Below are positions 62,863-64,000 of a stretch of 64,000 nucleotides of DNA, piece after piece; the first letter of the stretch is position 1, and each line of letters starts with the position of its first letter. Origin of the DNA: an uncultured Pelagibacteraceae bacterium. GTDB taxonomy: Bacteria > Pseudomonadota > Alphaproteobacteria > Pelagibacterales > Pelagibacteraceae. The notes below the pieces were generated by a model. That model saw only the letters and a program-made list of their open reading frames with translations. It made no database searches and was not told the origin of the DNA. The translations under genes and the position numbers were made by a program. Location of the stretch: positions 1 through 64,000 of the forward strand of contig CACIRJ010000007.1 in the NCBI GenBank assembly GCA_902588975.1. The letters are read 5' to 3'.

Positions 62863-63775
62863 CAATTTTTTTAAAAAAATAAGAATATTAGATGGTGGCA
62901 TGGGTCAATTATTATTTGAAAAAGGAATGGTATCTATGGGGACCTTATGGTCTGCTAGCGCTTTATTAGATGAAAAATATCATCAAATGTTAGTTGATAC
63001 TCACCTATCATATATCAACTCAGGCTCAGATGTAATAGTTACAAACACTTTTAGTTGTAGAAAATTTAGATTAATAGAAAATAATGTTGGTAATCAATTC
63101 AAAAAATTAAACGAAATTGCATGTAAACTTGCAATCCAAGCTAAAGATTTATCAAAGAAAAATGTATTAGTAGCTGGATCAATTCCAAGCCAAAGAGACA
63201 CTTATATAACTGATAATCGCGATATCAAATTAATAGAGGAAGATATGTTTGAACAAGCTGATATTTTAAGCGAATTTACTGATTTTTTATATTTAGATGT
63301 TGTTAGCAGCACTAATGAAGTTAAAGCTGCTCTTAATATATCTAAAAAGTTAAACAAAAAAATTTTAATTGGAATACATTTAAAAAAAAATGGCGACCTA
63401 CCCTCAGAAGAAAAAATTGACCAATTAATTGAAATTATTAAACATGAAAATACACTTGGTGTAGTTTGTGCATGTGTTTCCCCAGAAATATCATTATCAG
63501 TGTTAGATAAATTTTTTAATTGTAAAGTTCCATTTGGATTTAAAATAAATTTGTGGGGAGTTGATGAACCAGGCCCAATTCAGACATTTAATACAGCAAA
63601 ACCTAATGAAATTGGAGTAAATCCTAATCAATCTTTAGGAAAAAGAGATAATTTTGATGCAAATGCATTTTATAATTTATCAAAAAAATTCATAGAAGGC
63701 GGGGCAACAATTTTAGGTGGGTGTTGTGAGACAAAACCAGAGCATATTAGCTCTATATCTTCACTTAAATCATAA
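62855..63775 (+). CDS. Homocysteine S-methyltransferase-family protein
   Basis: 306 residues. The N-terminal ILDGGMGQLLFEKG is the family start. Zinc ligands are C290-C291 in LGGCCET and one of the cysteines in VCACVSPE (normally the first ligand). The family moves a methyl group from S-methylmethionine, betaine or S-adenosylmethionine to homocysteine. It is shorter than BHMT and closer to MmuM/Hmt size. The 3' end overlaps the convergent EamA fragment by 11 bases. Donor specificity is not clear. Confidence 0.88.
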   Translation: MDNNFFKKIRILDGGMGQLLFEKGMVSMGTLWSASALLDEKYHQMLVDTHLSYINSGSDVIVTNTFSCRKFRLIENNVGNQFKKLNEIACKLAIQAKDLSKKNVLVAGSIPSQRDTYITDNRDIKLIEEDMFEQADILSEFTDFLYLDVVSSTNEVKAALNISKKLNKKILIGIHLKKNGDLPSEEKIDQLIEIIKHENTLGVVCACVSPEISLSVLDKFFNCKVPFGFKINLWGVDEPGPIQTFNTAKPNEIGVNPNQSLGKRDNFDANAFYNLSKKFIEGGATILGGCCETKPEHISSISSLKS

Positions 63776-64000
63776 TTTTTGTATCTGCCTTTCTAACAAA
63801 ATAAATTCCTACAACTACAGCCAATAAAGATATTAATACCTTGTAAGTTATTAATTCATTTAAAAATATATAGCCTAAAATAATTCCAAAGATTGGGATT
63901 AAGTATGAGACCTGAGATTGAAAAATTAAACCATTCTTTTTCAAAATTTTAAACCTTAAAAGCCATGCAACCCCTGTTGGTACTATACCAAGATAAATTA
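63765..64000 (-). CDS. EamA/DMT-superfamily transporter, C-terminal part (cut by window end)
   Basis: The frame is open to the window edge and gives 78 visible residues on the minus strand. They include YLGIVPTGVAWLLRFKILK, SYLIPIFGIILGYIFLNE and ALL-beta-branched final helix LISLLAVVVGIYFV, the standard ending of an EamA second repeat. The stop lies inside the end of the convergent methyltransferase gene. The N-terminal repeat is outside the window. This would be a third EamA-type gene here. Confidence 0.85.
   Translation of the reverse strand, partial: IYLGIVPTGVAWLLRFKILKKNGLIFQSQVSYLIPIFGIILGYIFLNELITYKVLISLLAVVVGIYFVRKADTKIMI

Noticed and set aside
1-64000. Insertion sequences, CRISPR arrays, tRNA or rRNA genes, and SAM or glycine riboswitches
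   Set aside because: I saw no transposase, no repeat-spacer pattern, no tRNA-like cloverleaf in the short gaps, and no recognisable riboswitch consensus before the methyltransferase or other genes. A covariance-model search would be decisive.

Overview
The window looks like chromosome from a streamlined marine alphaproteobacterium of the SAR11 clade (Pelagibacterales). The evidence is visibly AT-rich DNA, lysine/asparagine/isoleucine-rich proteins, gaps between genes that are mostly under 110 bases, many 1-20 base gene overlaps, and a very high share of solute-binding-protein transporters. No gene in the window looks like a transcription factor. The taxonomic call is inference from these traits and from family resemblance; no search was run. 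I see no rRNA, tRNA, CRISPR array, insertion sequence, integrase or phage gene, and no gene-free stretch longer than 300 bases.

Layout. 1-4.4 kb: end of a phosphotransacetylase gene, an HpsN-type (histidinol-dehydrogenase-like) sulfonate alcohol dehydrogenase, and an OpuA/ProU-type permease and binding protein. 4.4-12.5 kb: two double SnoaL-like proteins, a cupin, a MetE-like zinc methyltransferase, a CUT1 ABC transporter without an ATPase gene, and a HAD protein without its catalytic aspartates. 12.5-17 kb: LysE exporter, MFS transporter, Asp/Glu-type racemase, methyltransferase, peroxiredoxin. 16.4-18.7 kb: persulfide dioxygenase, cysE, cysK. 18.8-21.4 kb: a tight operon of small proteins (cupin, ABM-like, DUF1330-like, SnoaL-like, GST-kappa/HCCA isomerase-like) ending in two odd SMR proteins. 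22.4-27.2 kb: TRAP transporter, PEP mutase/isocitrate-lyase-family enzyme, small membrane protein, 3-hydroxyisobutyrate dehydrogenase-family enzyme. 27.2-33.4 kb (minus): peptide-type ABC operon with fused ATPases, then an AhpD-like and a DUF924 protein. 33.4-40.1 kb: glutamine amidotransferase, HisN-type phosphatase, gamma-butyrobetaine-hydroxylase-like dioxygenase, flavodoxin-like oxidoreductase, CcdA, PEP carboxylase.

40.1-63 kb is a sugar/cyclitol island with two CUT2 ABC transporters. The minus-strand one (45.3-48.1 kb) adjoins RbsD/FucU, ribokinase, aldo/keto reductase, ROK kinase, a HIBADH-family reductase and an FAH-family hydrolase. The plus-strand one (59.1-62.0 kb) follows IolE-, IolG- and IolD-type enzymes, which form the first three steps of myo-inositol catabolism. 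IolB, IolC and IolJ are not seen here; an aldehyde dehydrogenase, an HpcH/HpaI aldolase and 2-hydroxyacid dehydrogenases sit in their place. An orphan pilin-like gene lies inside this island. The window ends with two EamA transporters (one cut by the edge) around a homocysteine S-methyltransferase.

Two patterns cross the window. All six solute-binding-protein genes are followed at once by an inverted-repeat hairpin, and each has a purine-rich ribosome-binding site. Two of the ABC systems have no ATPase gene beside them.
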